Shown here: piece by piece, positions 1 through 9,049 of the stretch | Layout: each line of letters begins with the position of its first letter | Position numbering within the stretch: the stretch's first letter is position 1 | Notes under the pieces: generated by a model | Database searches by the model: none | Told to the model about the DNA's origin: nothing | The model's input: the letters and a program-made list of their open reading frames with translations, nothing else | Source: Acidimicrobiia bacterium | GTDB taxonomy: Bacteria; Actinomycetota; Acidimicrobiia; Spongiisociales; Spongiisociaceae | DNA length: 64,000 bases | Direction of reading: 5' to 3' | Assembly (NCBI GenBank): GCA_011523635.1 | Contig: WTGI01000087.1 | Location: 62,001 to 126,000 of the forward strand | Position numbers and translations under genes: made by a program

Positions 1-509
<509 letters not shown>

Positions 510-563
510 CTACCCTATGGATGGGCTCTTCGGACATCCGGTCTGCTCCCGGCTCTGCAACCA

Positions 564-968
564 TCAGGTGAACCAGAGCGCCAGTTCGCGCGCGGCGCTC
601 GCCGGGCTGTCGGATCCGTGGACGATGTTCTCCCCCACCTCCAGGCCGAAGTCGCCGCGGATGGTGCCCGGTAGGGCCACGGCGGGATCGGTCGCTCCCA
701 CCAGGGCTCGAGCCACCGTGATGGCCGATTCGCCCGACCAATGCATGGCGACTACCGGACCGGAGGTGATGAACTCGATCAGGCCGGCGTAGAAGGGCTT
801 CCCCTCGTGCTCGGCGTAGTGCGCGGTCGCGGTGGCGCTGTCCGGCAAGACCATCTCGAGGCGATGCAGGTCGAGTCCCTTCGCCTCGAACCGGGAGATC
901 ACCTCGCCGACCAGGCGACGCCTTACCCCGTCCGGCTTCACCATTATGAAGGTGTCTTCGTGGGCCAT
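564..968 (-). CDS. ndk: Nucleoside diphosphate kinase
   Basis: Transfers the gamma phosphate from ATP to nucleoside diphosphates through a phospho-histidine. The 134-aa length is normal. The start ATG at 966-968 gives MAHEDTFIMVKPDGV, the standard Ndk beginning; the frame stays open further upstream but that extension looks non-coding. The active-site His is residue 117 in NIVHGSDS, and the KPDGV nucleotide-binding segment is at residues 11-15. A purine-rich AAAAGGCAGG stretch precedes the start. It lies between folC and mreB on the minus strand, matching the actinobacterial folC-ndk neighbourhood. Confidence 0.96.
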   Translation of the reverse strand: MAHEDTFIMVKPDGVRRRLVGEVISRFEAKGLDLHRLEMVLPDSATATAHYAEHEGKPFYAGLIEFITSGPVVAMHWSGESAITVARALVGATDPAVALPGTIRGDFGLEVGENIVHGSDSPASAARELALWFT

Positions 969-1043
969 CGCTGTGCCTGCCTTTTCATAGTCTCTGGTCG
1001 GTAGTTCCGGTTGTACTGTCGACCGGCGACCCCCCGGGCGTCG

Positions 1044-1107
1044 GTGGTCAGTGGTCAGTGGTCGGTCTAATCCAATATAAACTAGCAACCAGCAACTGGC
1101 AACTAGC
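1044..1107. repeat. Degenerate heptamer repeat cluster R1 (folC/ndk spacer)
   Basis: Three GTGGTCA-type heptamers (1044-1064) are followed by an AT-rich patch (AATATAA) and then AACTAGC, AACCAGC, AACTGGC, AACTAGC in perfect 7-nt register (1080-1107). The block lies just beyond the folC stop codon and upstream of ndk. It contains both unit flavours (AACTAGC and GGTCAGT families) seen separately elsewhere in the window. Confidence 0.85.
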
Positions 1108-1118
1108 GTCCGGACGCT

Positions 1119-2420
1119 TCAGGCACCCTCCTGCCGGACCAACCCGGTGCGGGCCTCGCCGGCCACATAGAAGGAGCCGGTGATGAGAACGGCGCCGTCA
1201 CTTCCACTCCACTCCTTGGCCAGCTCCACGGCGGCGCGGACAGGCCTCACCCACGTCACCGGGATGCCGGGTAGCACCCTCTCCAGCGCCACCACGAGGT
1301 CGCTCGGTTCGGCGGCCCGCTCGTGATCCGCCGCGGTGGCGATGGCCTGGCCGACCAGCTCCCCGAAGGGCGCCAGCATGGAGTGGATGTCCTTGTCCCG
1401 GAAGGCGCCGACGACGAGCGTCCAGCCTGCCGCCGGCATCTCCTCGCGCAGCGTCCTCGCCAGCGCCACGGTGGCCTCGGGGTTGTGGGCGCCGTCCAGC
1501 ACCACCAGTGGCTCCCGTCCCACCACTTCCATCCTGGCCGGGACCTTGGTGCCGGCCAGGCCGTCACGGACCGCTTCGGATGGCAGGGCCCGCCCGAACA
1601 GCTCCTCGACCGCCGCCACGGCCACAGCCGCGTTGGCCGCCTGGTGGCGACCGTGGAGGGGGAGGTAGAGATCGTCGTATTGCTCGTAGATCCCGTCGAG
1701 ATCGTACGACCAGCCGCCTACCGACATGCGCAGGTCCTCGATCCGGAAGTCCCGGCCCACCGCCCGGCGCAGCGCTCCCAACTCGTCCGCTCGCCGATCG
1801 GCCTCGGGCTCCACCTCCCAGGGCAGGTTCCCGGTCACCAGCACCCCACCGGCCTTGAGGATGGCCAGCTTCTCGCGGGCAATTTCGACCTCGGTGGTCC
1901 CCAGGTACTCGGCGTGATCGATCGAGACACCGGTCAGCACCGCCACCTGGCTCTCCAGCACGTTGGTGGCGTCGAGGCGACCCCCCATCCCCACCTCGAC
2001 CACGGCCACGTCCACCGCCTCGTTGGCGAACAGGGCGAAGGCGGCGGCGGTGGTCAACTCGAAGTAGGTGGCGCGCTCCCCGGTCTCGGCCTCCAGCAGA
2101 TCCACGAAGGATGCGACATCCGTGACGGCCCGCGCGAACTGCTCCGGCGTGGCCATCTCGCCGGCCACCTTGAACCGCTCCTCCACCCGTTCGAGATGGG
2201 GGGATGTGAACGTACCCGACTTGAGACCCATCTGATCCAGCACCGAGGCGGCGACGGTGGTGACCGTCGTCTTGCCGTTGGTCCCGGTGATGTGGATGGC
2301 CGGGCTGCGAAGGTGGGGTGACCCCATCATCTCGAGCAGCCGGTGGATCCGCTCGAGCCCCGGCTTCCACCCCAGCTCGATGTGCCGATCGAGATAGGCG
2401 ACGGCTTCGTCGTAGTTCAT
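1119..2420 (-). CDS. folC: Dihydrofolate synthase / folylpolyglutamate synthase
   Basis: Mur-ligase-family enzyme that adds glutamate to dihydropteroate and/or tetrahydrofolates, using ATP. At 433 aa it has the family's usual length. The P-loop is ITGTNGKTT (residues 44-52). Further family signatures are VEVGMGGRLDATN, the Mur-type SIDHAEYLG segment and VLDGAHNPEA in the C-terminal domain. ATG 2418-2420 is chosen because it gives MNYDEAVAYLDRHIE, the typical start; the open frame further upstream overlaps valS in another frame. The gene begins 16 nt after the valS stop, so it is probably co-transcribed with valS, as in other actinobacteria. Confidence 0.95.
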   Translation of the reverse strand: MNYDEAVAYLDRHIELGWKPGLERIHRLLEMMGSPHLRSPAIHITGTNGKTTVTTVAASVLDQMGLKSGTFTSPHLERVEERFKVAGEMATPEQFARAVTDVASFVDLLEAETGERATYFELTTAAAFALFANEAVDVAVVEVGMGGRLDATNVLESQVAVLTGVSIDHAEYLGTTEVEIAREKLAILKAGGVLVTGNLPWEVEPEADRRADELGALRRAVGRDFRIEDLRMSVGGWSYDLDGIYEQYDDLYLPLHGRHQAANAAVAVAAVEELFGRALPSEAVRDGLAGTKVPARMEVVGREPLVVLDGAHNPEATVALARTLREEMPAAGWTLVVGAFRDKDIHSMLAPFGELVGQAIATAADHERAAEPSDLVVALERVLPGIPVTWVRPVRAAVELAKEWSGSDGAVLITGSFYVAGEARTGLVRQEGA

Positions 2421-2436
2421 CCGCTCGAACGGTCGG

Positions 2437-5076
2437 TCAGGTGCGGGCCGGTCCGAGCGCCTCGATCTGGCTGACCAACCGATCGACCAGGGCTCGGGAG
2501 GCTTCCGCCTTGTGCTCCTCTTTGGACACGACCTCCTCCGGTGCACGGGAGCGGAAGGCCGGGTTCGACAGCTTGGCCTCCGACTGCTGGAGCTCGGCGC
2601 GGGCCTTCCGGAGCCGGCGTCCCAGCCGCTCCTGCTCGGCCTCGATGTCCATGACGCCGCGCACCTCCACGTAGGCCTCCACCGGCCCGGCCGCCACCCG
2701 CAGGTAGCCCGGGCTCACCGGGGGCGGACCCACCCTGGCGCTGATCCCGGCCAGCGATGCCAGCTGGGGCGTCCACCAGTCGTCCCAGGCGCCGGCCGGA
2801 TCATGGACGACCGCGTCGAGTTCCTCACGGGCGGCCCACCCGTGGTAGGACCGCGATCCCCTCAGGGCGGTGATCAGATCCTGGAGGATGTCCATCCTTG
2901 CCGGCGCCGTGTAGCGGGGAACTTCGGGCCATGGCGCCACGATGAGCAGGTCGTCGGCCACCAGGTGGCTGTAGAGCTCCTCGGTCACGAAGGGAATGGC
3001 CGGGTGGAAGAACTTGAGCAGGTCACGCATGACCACACCCAGGGTCTGCCTGACCGGCTCCGCCTCCGGACCTCCCGCCGACAGCACGGGCTTCGACATC
3101 TCGAGATACCAGTCGAACACCTCCGACCAGGCGAACGAGTACATGAGCGAGAAGGCATCCGACAGCCGGTGCGCATCCGACAACTCGTCGTACCGCTCCG
3201 CCACCTCTCCCAACCGGGCGAGTATCCATCGGTCGACCGGGCCTGGGTCCTCCGGATAGCCGCCGACCGCCGGCACCGAACCGGGCGGCAGGTGGAACAG
3301 GGCAAACCTGGTGGCGTTCCACAGCTTGTTGCCGAAGCGCCGGGCGGCATCCACCCAACTGACGTCGAAGGGCACGTCGTGGCCCGGGGAGGCCGACTGC
3401 AGCAGGCTGAGCCGCAGGGCATCGGCACCGTACTGCTCGATCATCTCGAAGGGATCCACGATGTTGTTGAGCGACTTCGACATCTTCCGGCCGTCGGACG
3501 CCCGGACCAGTCCGTGGATGACGATCTCACGGAACGGGACATCGCCCGCGAACTGCATGCCCATCTTCAGCATGCGGGCCACCCAGAAGAAGATGATGTC
3601 GTAGCCGGTCACCAGCACGTCGGTGGGATAGAAACGTTCCAGGTCGTCCGTCTGCTCCGGCCATCCGAGCGTGCTGAAGGGCCAGAGCGCCGAGCTGAAC
3701 CAGGTGTCCAGGACGTCCTCTTCGGGCCGGAACCGCTCCGAGCCGCACTTCATGCAGGAACGCGGCGCGGACGTGGCCACGATCACTTCGCCGTCGGCTT
3801 CGCAGTACCAGGCCGGGATCCGATGACCCCACCAGAGCTGGCGACTGATACACCAATCCTCGAGGTTCTCCATCCAGCGGAAGTAGTTCCGTTCCCAACG
3901 CTTGGGGACGAACCTGGCGAGGTCCTCCTGCACCACCTCCACCGCCGGGCCCACCAACTCCGCCACCCGCACGAACCATTGCTTGGACAGCAGCGGTTCG
4001 ATGGGCACTCCGCTGCGGGAGCAATGGCCCACCGTGTGGTGGTGCTCCTCGATGCGTTCGAGGTAGCCGCCGGCCCTGAGGGCCTCTACGACCTGCGTCC
4101 GGGCTTCGAACCGGTCCAGACCGGCGAAGTCGCCGGCGGCGGCAGTCATCGTTCCGTCCTCGCCGATCACCTGGACGGGAGCCAGCCCGGTTCGCTGCGA
4201 GATGTCGAAGTCGAGCGGATCGTGGGCCGGAGTGACCTTGACGGCCCCCGTCCCGAAGTCCGGGTCGACCGCTTCGTCGGCCACCACCGGGATGTCCCGC
4301 CCCATGAGCGGAAGGCGCACCGTCCGCCCGACCAGGTGGCGGTAGCGATCATCGCCGGGGTGGACGGCCACGCCCGTATCGCCCAGCATGGTCTCCGCCC
4401 GGGTGGTGGCGACGGTTATACCGGCTGCGCCGTCCCCGTCCGCGAAGGGGTAGGTGATGTGGACGAGTTGGCCCTCCACCTCCCGGTACTCCACCTCGAT
4501 GTCGGAGATAGCGGTCAAGAGCCCCGGAGACCAGTTGATAATCCGCTGCCCCTGGTATATGAACCCCTGCTCGTGGAGGCGCACGAACACCTCTCGCACC
4601 GCGGCGGACAGGCCCTCATCGAGGGTGAAGCGCTCCCTCGTCCAGTCACACGAGTCACCCAGGGCTCGCATCTGCTCGGTGATGGTGCCCCCCGATTGGC
4701 GCTTCCACTGCCAGACTTGCTCGACGAAGGCCTCCCGGCCCATGGAGTGGCGGCTAAGACCCTCCAGGGCTAGCTCCCGTTCCACGACCATCTGGGTGGC
4801 GATGCCGGCATGATCGGTCCCGGGCAGCCAGAGGGTGGCGTAGCCCTGCATGCGCTTGCGCCGGATGATGGCATCCTGGATGGAGTGGTCCAGGGCATGC
4901 CCGATGTGGAGCACGCCGGTCACGTTGGGGGGAGGTATGACGATGCAGAACGGCTCGCCGCCCGGATTGACCTCGGGGCGGAAGGCGCCCGACCGTTCCC
5001 AGACCGGATACCAGCGCTCTTCCACGCGGCGGGGGTCGTAGCTTCCCTGGAGGGGGTCGGGAGCGCTGGTAGTCAT
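2437..5076 (-). CDS. valS: Valyl-tRNA synthetase
   Basis: Class I aminoacyl-tRNA synthetase that charges tRNA-Val and edits threonine. Its 879 aa are typical. HIGH is at residues 57-60 (GVLHIGHALDH) and KMSKS at residues 531-535 (GRKMSKSLNN). GTDHAGIATQ follows HIGH, and the CP1 editing region includes ATTRAETMLGD. The C-terminal ~65 residues form the tRNA-binding coiled coil expected of ValRS (LGRRLRKARAELQQSEAKL). The start is ATG 5074-5076. It lies upstream of folC with a 16-nt gap and downstream of clpX on the same strand. Confidence 0.97.
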   Translation of the reverse strand: MTTSAPDPLQGSYDPRRVEERWYPVWERSGAFRPEVNPGGEPFCIVIPPPNVTGVLHIGHALDHSIQDAIIRRKRMQGYATLWLPGTDHAGIATQMVVERELALEGLSRHSMGREAFVEQVWQWKRQSGGTITEQMRALGDSCDWTRERFTLDEGLSAAVREVFVRLHEQGFIYQGQRIINWSPGLLTAISDIEVEYREVEGQLVHITYPFADGDGAAGITVATTRAETMLGDTGVAVHPGDDRYRHLVGRTVRLPLMGRDIPVVADEAVDPDFGTGAVKVTPAHDPLDFDISQRTGLAPVQVIGEDGTMTAAAGDFAGLDRFEARTQVVEALRAGGYLERIEEHHHTVGHCSRSGVPIEPLLSKQWFVRVAELVGPAVEVVQEDLARFVPKRWERNYFRWMENLEDWCISRQLWWGHRIPAWYCEADGEVIVATSAPRSCMKCGSERFRPEEDVLDTWFSSALWPFSTLGWPEQTDDLERFYPTDVLVTGYDIIFFWVARMLKMGMQFAGDVPFREIVIHGLVRASDGRKMSKSLNNIVDPFEMIEQYGADALRLSLLQSASPGHDVPFDVSWVDAARRFGNKLWNATRFALFHLPPGSVPAVGGYPEDPGPVDRWILARLGEVAERYDELSDAHRLSDAFSLMYSFAWSEVFDWYLEMSKPVLSAGGPEAEPVRQTLGVVMRDLLKFFHPAIPFVTEELYSHLVADDLLIVAPWPEVPRYTAPARMDILQDLITALRGSRSYHGWAAREELDAVVHDPAGAWDDWWTPQLASLAGISARVGPPPVSPGYLRVAAGPVEAYVEVRGVMDIEAEQERLGRRLRKARAELQQSEAKLSNPAFRSRAPEEVVSKEEHKAEASRALVDRLVSQIEALGPART

Positions 5077-5121
5077 TGCGGAGGTGGAATCGGCCGCGCT
5101 TACCCGACCCGGGCCGGGCGG

Positions 5122-6390
5122 CTACGCGCTCCTCTCGCGGCGATTCTCGATGTCGCTGATGGCCAGGAGGGTCGGGTTGGTCTTCTCCTCCACCACCTTC
5201 CGGTCGATCAGCACCCGCCCGATGTCCGGCAGGGAGGGAAGCTCGTACATGGTGTCGAGGAGTACTTCCTCCATGATGGCCCGCAGGCCGCGGGCGCCGG
5301 TGCCCCTCAGCATCGCCAGGTCGGCAATGGCCTCGAGAGCATCATCATCGAACACCAACTCCACGTTGTCGAGCTCGAAAATCCGGGCGTACTGCTTGAC
5401 GAGGGCGTTGCGGGGTTCCTGGAGGATCCGGATCAGCGCCTCCTTGTCCAGCGCGTTCACGGTGGCCACCATGGGAAGCCTCCCGATGAACTCGGGGATC
5501 AGACCGAACTTGATCAGGTCTTCCGGCATTACCTCCGAGAGCAACTCCGGCTGGGGCCGGTCGGGACTGGACCGCAGATCTGCGCCGAACCCGACCACCT
5601 TGTTGCCGATCCGGCGGGAGATCACCTCCTCGAGCCCGGCGAACGCCCCGCCCGAGATGAACAGCACGTCGGTGGTGTCGATCTGGATGAACTCCTGATG
5701 GGGGTGCTTGCGGCCGCCCTGAGGGGGCACCGAGGCCACGGTCCCCTCCAGGATCTTCAGCAGCGCCTGCTGCACCCCTTCACCGGAAACATCCCGCGTG
5801 ATGGAAGGGTTCTCGGCCTTGCGGGCGATCTTGTCCACCTCGTCGATGTAGATGATGCCCTGCTCGGCTCGCTTGATGTCGTAGTCGGCGGCCTGTAGCA
5901 GCTTGAGCAGGATGTTCTCGACATCCTCTCCCACATAACCCGCCTCGGTGAGAGCGGTTGCATCGGCGATGGCGAAGGGAACGTTGAGCATCCGGGCCAG
6001 GGTCTGGGCCAGGAGCGTCTTGCCGCATCCCGTAGGGCCGATCAGCAGGATGTTGGACTTGGAGAGCTCCACCTCTTCCTTGCGGGGTGTCCCGGCCCGC
6101 ACCCGCTTGTAATGGTTGTAGACCGCCACGGCCAGGGTCTTCTTGGCCCGCTCCTGGCCGATGACGTAGCCGTCCAGGAAGTCGTACACCTCGGACGGCT
6201 TGGGCAACTCCCCGTCGTGTTCGGACTCCCTGGTGGAAAGGTCGTCGTCCAGGATCTCGGTACAGAGCAGGACGCACTCGTCACAGATGTAGACCCCGGG
6301 CCCGGCGATGAGCTTCTTGACCTGCTTCTGCGAATGGCCGCAGAAGCTGCACTTGAGCAGATCGCTCCCGTCCCCGTACTTGGTAGCCAC
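5122..6390 (-). CDS. clpX: ATP-dependent Clp protease ATP-binding subunit ClpX
   Basis: AAA+ unfoldase that feeds substrates to ClpP. The 422 aa include an N-terminal zinc-binding domain with Cys14, Cys17, Cys36 and Cys39, Walker A GPTGCGKT (118-125) and Walker [11 protein letters not shown]. The ClpP-docking IGF-type loop appears as [13 protein letters not shown]. The start ATG is 3 nt beyond the clpP stop, so clpP-clpX form one transcription unit, with tig upstream. Order and spacing are the standard tig-clpP-clpX arrangement. Confidence 0.97.
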   Translation of the reverse strand: MATKYGDGSDLLKCSFCGHSQKQVKKLIAGPGVYICDECVLLCTEILDDDLSTRESEHDGELPKPSEVYDFLDGYVIGQERAKKTLAVAVYNHYKRVRAGTPRKEEVELSKSNILLIGPTGCGKTLLAQTLARMLNVPFAIADATALTEAGYVGEDVENILLKLLQAADYDIKRAEQGIIYIDEVDKIARKAENPSITRDVSGEGVQQALLKILEGTVASVPPQGGRKHPHQEFIQIDTTDVLFISGGAFAGLEEVISRRIGNKVVGFGADLRSSPDRPQPELLSEVMPEDLIKFGLIPEFIGRLPMVATVNALDKEALIRILQEPRNALVKQYARIFELDNVELVFDDDALEAIADLAMLRGTGARGLRAIMEEVLLDTMYELPSLPDIGRVLIDRKVVEEKTNPTLLAISDIENRRERSA

Positions 6391-6393
6391 GCC

Positions 6394-7059
6394 TCAGAGG
6401 TCCTCGACCGCTACCAGCTCACGACTGGTCAGCACCGCGTCCACGATCCCGTGCTCCCCGTACTCCCTCGCCTCCTCGGCGAGCATCCAGAAGTCACGGT
6501 CGGTGTCCTGGGACAGCTTCTCGTACTCCTGGCCGGTGTGGCGGGCCAGGATCCGGTTGAGTTGCTCCCTCATCTGGACGATCAGGCGCGCCTGTATCTC
6601 GATGTCGGTGGCCTGCCCGCTCGCCCCTCCCTGGGGCTGGTGGAGCATCACCCGGGCGTGCGGCAGGGCAAACCGCTTCCCCGGGGCGCCGCCGGCGAGG
6701 ATCACCGCGGCGGCCGAGGCGGCCATCCCCATACACACGGTGCTGACATCCGGCTTGATGTACTGGATGGTGTCGTAGATGGCGAACAGGCTCGTGATGG
6801 AGCCACCCGGGGAGTTGATGTAGAGGTTGACATCACGGTCGGGATCCTCCGATTCGAGATGGAGCAGTTGGGCCATGACCAGGTTCGCCACCGCGTCGTC
6901 GATCGGCGTCCCGAGGAAGATGATCCGGTCCTTGAGGAGACGGGAGTAGATGTCGAAGGCCCGCTCGCCCCGGCTGGTGGACTCGACCACCGTCGGTACA
7001 AGGTAGCCCGTGGCCGGAGGATTCGTGGCTGCGCCGATCGGCGGCATGATGTCGCTCAC
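6394..7059 (-). CDS. clpP: ATP-dependent Clp protease proteolytic subunit ClpP
   Basis: Serine protease subunit of the Clp proteasome-like complex. Catalytic residues visible in the 221-aa protein are Ser115 in GMAASAAA, His140 in MLHQP and Asp185 in QDTDRD. The first ~30 residues (Met/Pro/Ala-rich, then [16 protein letters not shown]) probably include a short propeptide. Only one clpP is present between tig and clpX, whereas many actinobacteria carry tandem clpP1-clpP2 here. It sits 8 nt from tig and 3 nt from clpX. Confidence 0.97.
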   Translation of the reverse strand: MSDIMPPIGAATNPPATGYLVPTVVESTSRGERAFDIYSRLLKDRIIFLGTPIDDAVANLVMAQLLHLESEDPDRDVNLYINSPGGSITSLFAIYDTIQYIKPDVSTVCMGMAASAAAVILAGGAPGKRFALPHARVMLHQPQGGASGQATDIEIQARLIVQMREQLNRILARHTGQEYEKLSQDTDRDFWMLAEEAREYGEHGIVDAVLTSRELVAVEDL

Positions 7060-7067
7060 TGCTCTCC

Positions 7068-8429
7068 TTACTCGGTCTCGTCCTCGACGGTCTCCGGGGC
7101 ATCGGGCGGATCGAGCCGGAGGTCGATCACGACCCCATCACCATCCGTAGCCACCACGGCTCTCATGAGAGTGTCCAGTGCCCGGGTCCGCAGGATATCA
7201 CCGCGCACGCTGTTTTCTAGAGCACTCCCCGCCATCTCCTCGGCAATGCTCTCGACCGATTGATCCGTTCGGGAGGCTACGGCCTGGTAGGCATCGAGGA
7301 TGTCCTCGTCCCGGACCTCGATTCCGGTGTGCTCGGCAACCGAGTCCAGCAACGCTCCGACCTGTATCTGCGCGGTGGCGCGGCCAAGGAACTGTCCGAA
7401 GACGGCTTCGATGTCCTGCCCGGTCGCTTCCAAGTACTCCTCGACCGACGACTTCTGCTCATCGAGGCGTCCACGGAAGTCCTCGAACATCCTCATCGCG
7501 GACGCATCGACGACGGCTTGCGGTATGTCCAGTTCCACCTCCTCGGCCAGTTCCGACAGGAGGACACCGCGCAGCTGGCTTCGCAGAGATTCGAGGCGCT
7601 GCCCGTCTAGATCCTTGAACACCTGCTCACGCAGCTCGCTCACCGTGTCGAAGTCGGTGAAGTCCGACACCCACTCGTCGTCCAGATCCGGAAGGAGTTT
7701 CTCCCGCACCTCGTCGACGACCACCCGCACCTCGATCACGGTGCCTTCGGCCAGGTCGCCGACCGCCATGCGCAGCGGCGCCTCGAACTCGACCACCGCG
7801 CCGGCCTCGCACCCCGTCAGTTGCTCGGTCAAGCCCTCCATCGCCGCCTCGACGCCCAACTCGTACAGGAACCCGGTGGCCGCCGGCGCCTCCAGAGGGC
7901 GCCCGTCATGCGAGGAGCTGAGGTCGATGGCCACGTAGTCGCCCGCTCGGCAGGGCCGTTCCACGGTCTCCAGTTCGGCGAACTGCTCCCTGTACATGTC
8001 CACGTATCGCCCGACGGCTTCGTCGCCGATCTCCTCGGGAGCATCGAGTTCGACCGTCCTGCCTTCGTAGACCGGCGGGGTCGCCAACGTGGGCCATAGG
8101 CTTACGAGGAGATCCACCTCGACACCGTCGGCGACCTCCCTGATGCCATCCACCACGGGCGAGACGGCCGGGGCCAGGCCGGTGCCTTCCCATACCCCGG
8201 GAAGGCGGTCCGACAGCAGGTCCTCGATGGCATCGTTGCGGACCCGCTCCCTGCCGACCACCCGCTCCACCATGCGGCGGGGCGCCTTGCCACGGCGGAA
8301 ACCGTTCACGTGGATGTCCCGCGCCAGCCTCCGGGCGGCGCGCGATTCGGCCGCATCAAGGCGACGGCTGTCGAGCAGGAGGGTGATACGACGTTCGAAG
8401 TCGCTCACTTCAGAAACGGTGAATGACAC
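7068..8429 (-). CDS. tig: Trigger factor (ribosome-associated chaperone / PPIase)
   Basis: Binds ribosomal protein L23 at the exit tunnel and assists folding of nascent chains. The predicted 453 aa contain the N-terminal ribosome-binding domain with a [14 protein letters not shown] loop (the family GFRxGKxP motif). A central FKBP-type PPIase domain (about residues 140-230, GDYVAIDL through GAVVEFE) and a helical C-terminal domain with an acidic tail follow. The start is GTG 8427-8429, preceded by GGGAG at suitable distance; the frame upstream of it runs into the tRNA-His gene and is not coding. First gene of the tig-clpP-clpX unit. Confidence 0.94.
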   Translation of the reverse strand: MSFTVSEVSDFERRITLLLDSRRLDAAESRAARRLARDIHVNGFRRGKAPRRMVERVVGRERVRNDAIEDLLSDRLPGVWEGTGLAPAVSPVVDGIREVADGVEVDLLVSLWPTLATPPVYEGRTVELDAPEEIGDEAVGRYVDMYREQFAELETVERPCRAGDYVAIDLSSSHDGRPLEAPAATGFLYELGVEAAMEGLTEQLTGCEAGAVVEFEAPLRMAVGDLAEGTVIEVRVVVDEVREKLLPDLDDEWVSDFTDFDTVSELREQVFKDLDGQRLESLRSQLRGVLLSELAEEVELDIPQAVVDASAMRMFEDFRGRLDEQKSSVEEYLEATGQDIEAVFGQFLGRATAQIQVGALLDSVAEHTGIEVRDEDILDAYQAVASRTDQSVESIAEEMAGSALENSVRGDILRTRALDTLMRAVVATDGDGVVIDLRLDPPDAPETVEDETE

Positions 8430-8482
8430 GACACTCCCAGGAGTCGGGCTAGGCCAGGCGCGGTCGAACGACTCAGCACCAG

Positions 8483-8558
8483 GGTGACCGAGGGGACTCG
8501 AACCCCCGACCTCCTGGACCACAACCAGGCGCTCTAACCAAGCTGAGCTACGGCCACC
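8483..8558 (-). tRNA. tRNA-His (GTG anticodon)
   Basis: Cloverleaf on the minus strand: acceptor GTGGCCG pairs with CGGTCAC, with the extra G-1 (8558) opposite discriminator C73 (8483) that marks tRNA-His. The anticodon stem CCTGG/CCAGG encloses loop TTGTGGT, anticodon GTG. The T arm contains GGTTCGAGTCC. CCA is not encoded. Confidence 0.96.
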
Positions 8559-8629
8559 ATGCGCCGGGCATCACACCCGGCTCTTTGTAATGCGGACTCG
8601 CCGGCTCCGGATCAGTACCCATCGTGGCG

Positions 8630-8702
8630 CGCCCCCGGAAGGATTCGAACCTCCGACCAAGAGCTTAGAAGGCTCCTGCTCTGTCCACTGAGCTACGGGG
8701 GC
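8630..8702 (-). tRNA. tRNA-Arg (TCT anticodon)
   Basis: Acceptor GCCCCCG pairs with CGGGGGC. The anticodon arm GGAGC-CTTCTAA-GCTCT gives anticodon TCT, and the T loop is GGTTCGAATCC. The discriminator is G at 8630. CCA is not encoded. Second member of the minus-strand tRNA cluster. Confidence 0.95.
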
Positions 8703-8753
8703 TCATCACAGCCCTACGCTCCGCGGCAGCCCGGTCCAGGGCTCATCCGTCGG

Positions 8754-8824
<71 letters not shown>

Positions 8825-8945
8825 CGGTCTTGCCCATAATACATGCCGTATACGCCTGACCGGGACGCGCCCGGACCCGACAGGTCCGCGAAAAACGGAG
8901 GGCGAACGGCTAGCCTTCACACCGCCTGCCAGAGGGAGGTTCGGG

Positions 8946-9019
8946 TCGGGCTGGTCGGATTTGAACCGACGACCTCCTGCTCCCAAAGCAGGCGCGCTGC
9001 CAAGCTGCGCCACAGCCCG
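8946..9019 (-). tRNA. tRNA-Pro (TGG anticodon)
   Basis: Acceptor CGGGCTG pairs with CAGCCCG. The anticodon arm CCTGC-TTTGGGA-GCAGG gives TGG, and the T arm contains GGTTCAAATCC. Its 5' end is only about 30 nt from the ATG of the divergent plus-strand gene at 9050, so its own promoter would have to overlap the start of that gene. Confidence 0.95.
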
Positions 9020-9049
9020 TTCGAGCACCCTCAGGAGCGCTCGTTGAAC

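Noticed and set aside
2512-4773. 753-aa plus-strand open frame
   Set aside because: Fully antisense to valS; His/Gly/Arg/Asp-rich shadow composition typical of the complement of GC-rich genes, no family motif.
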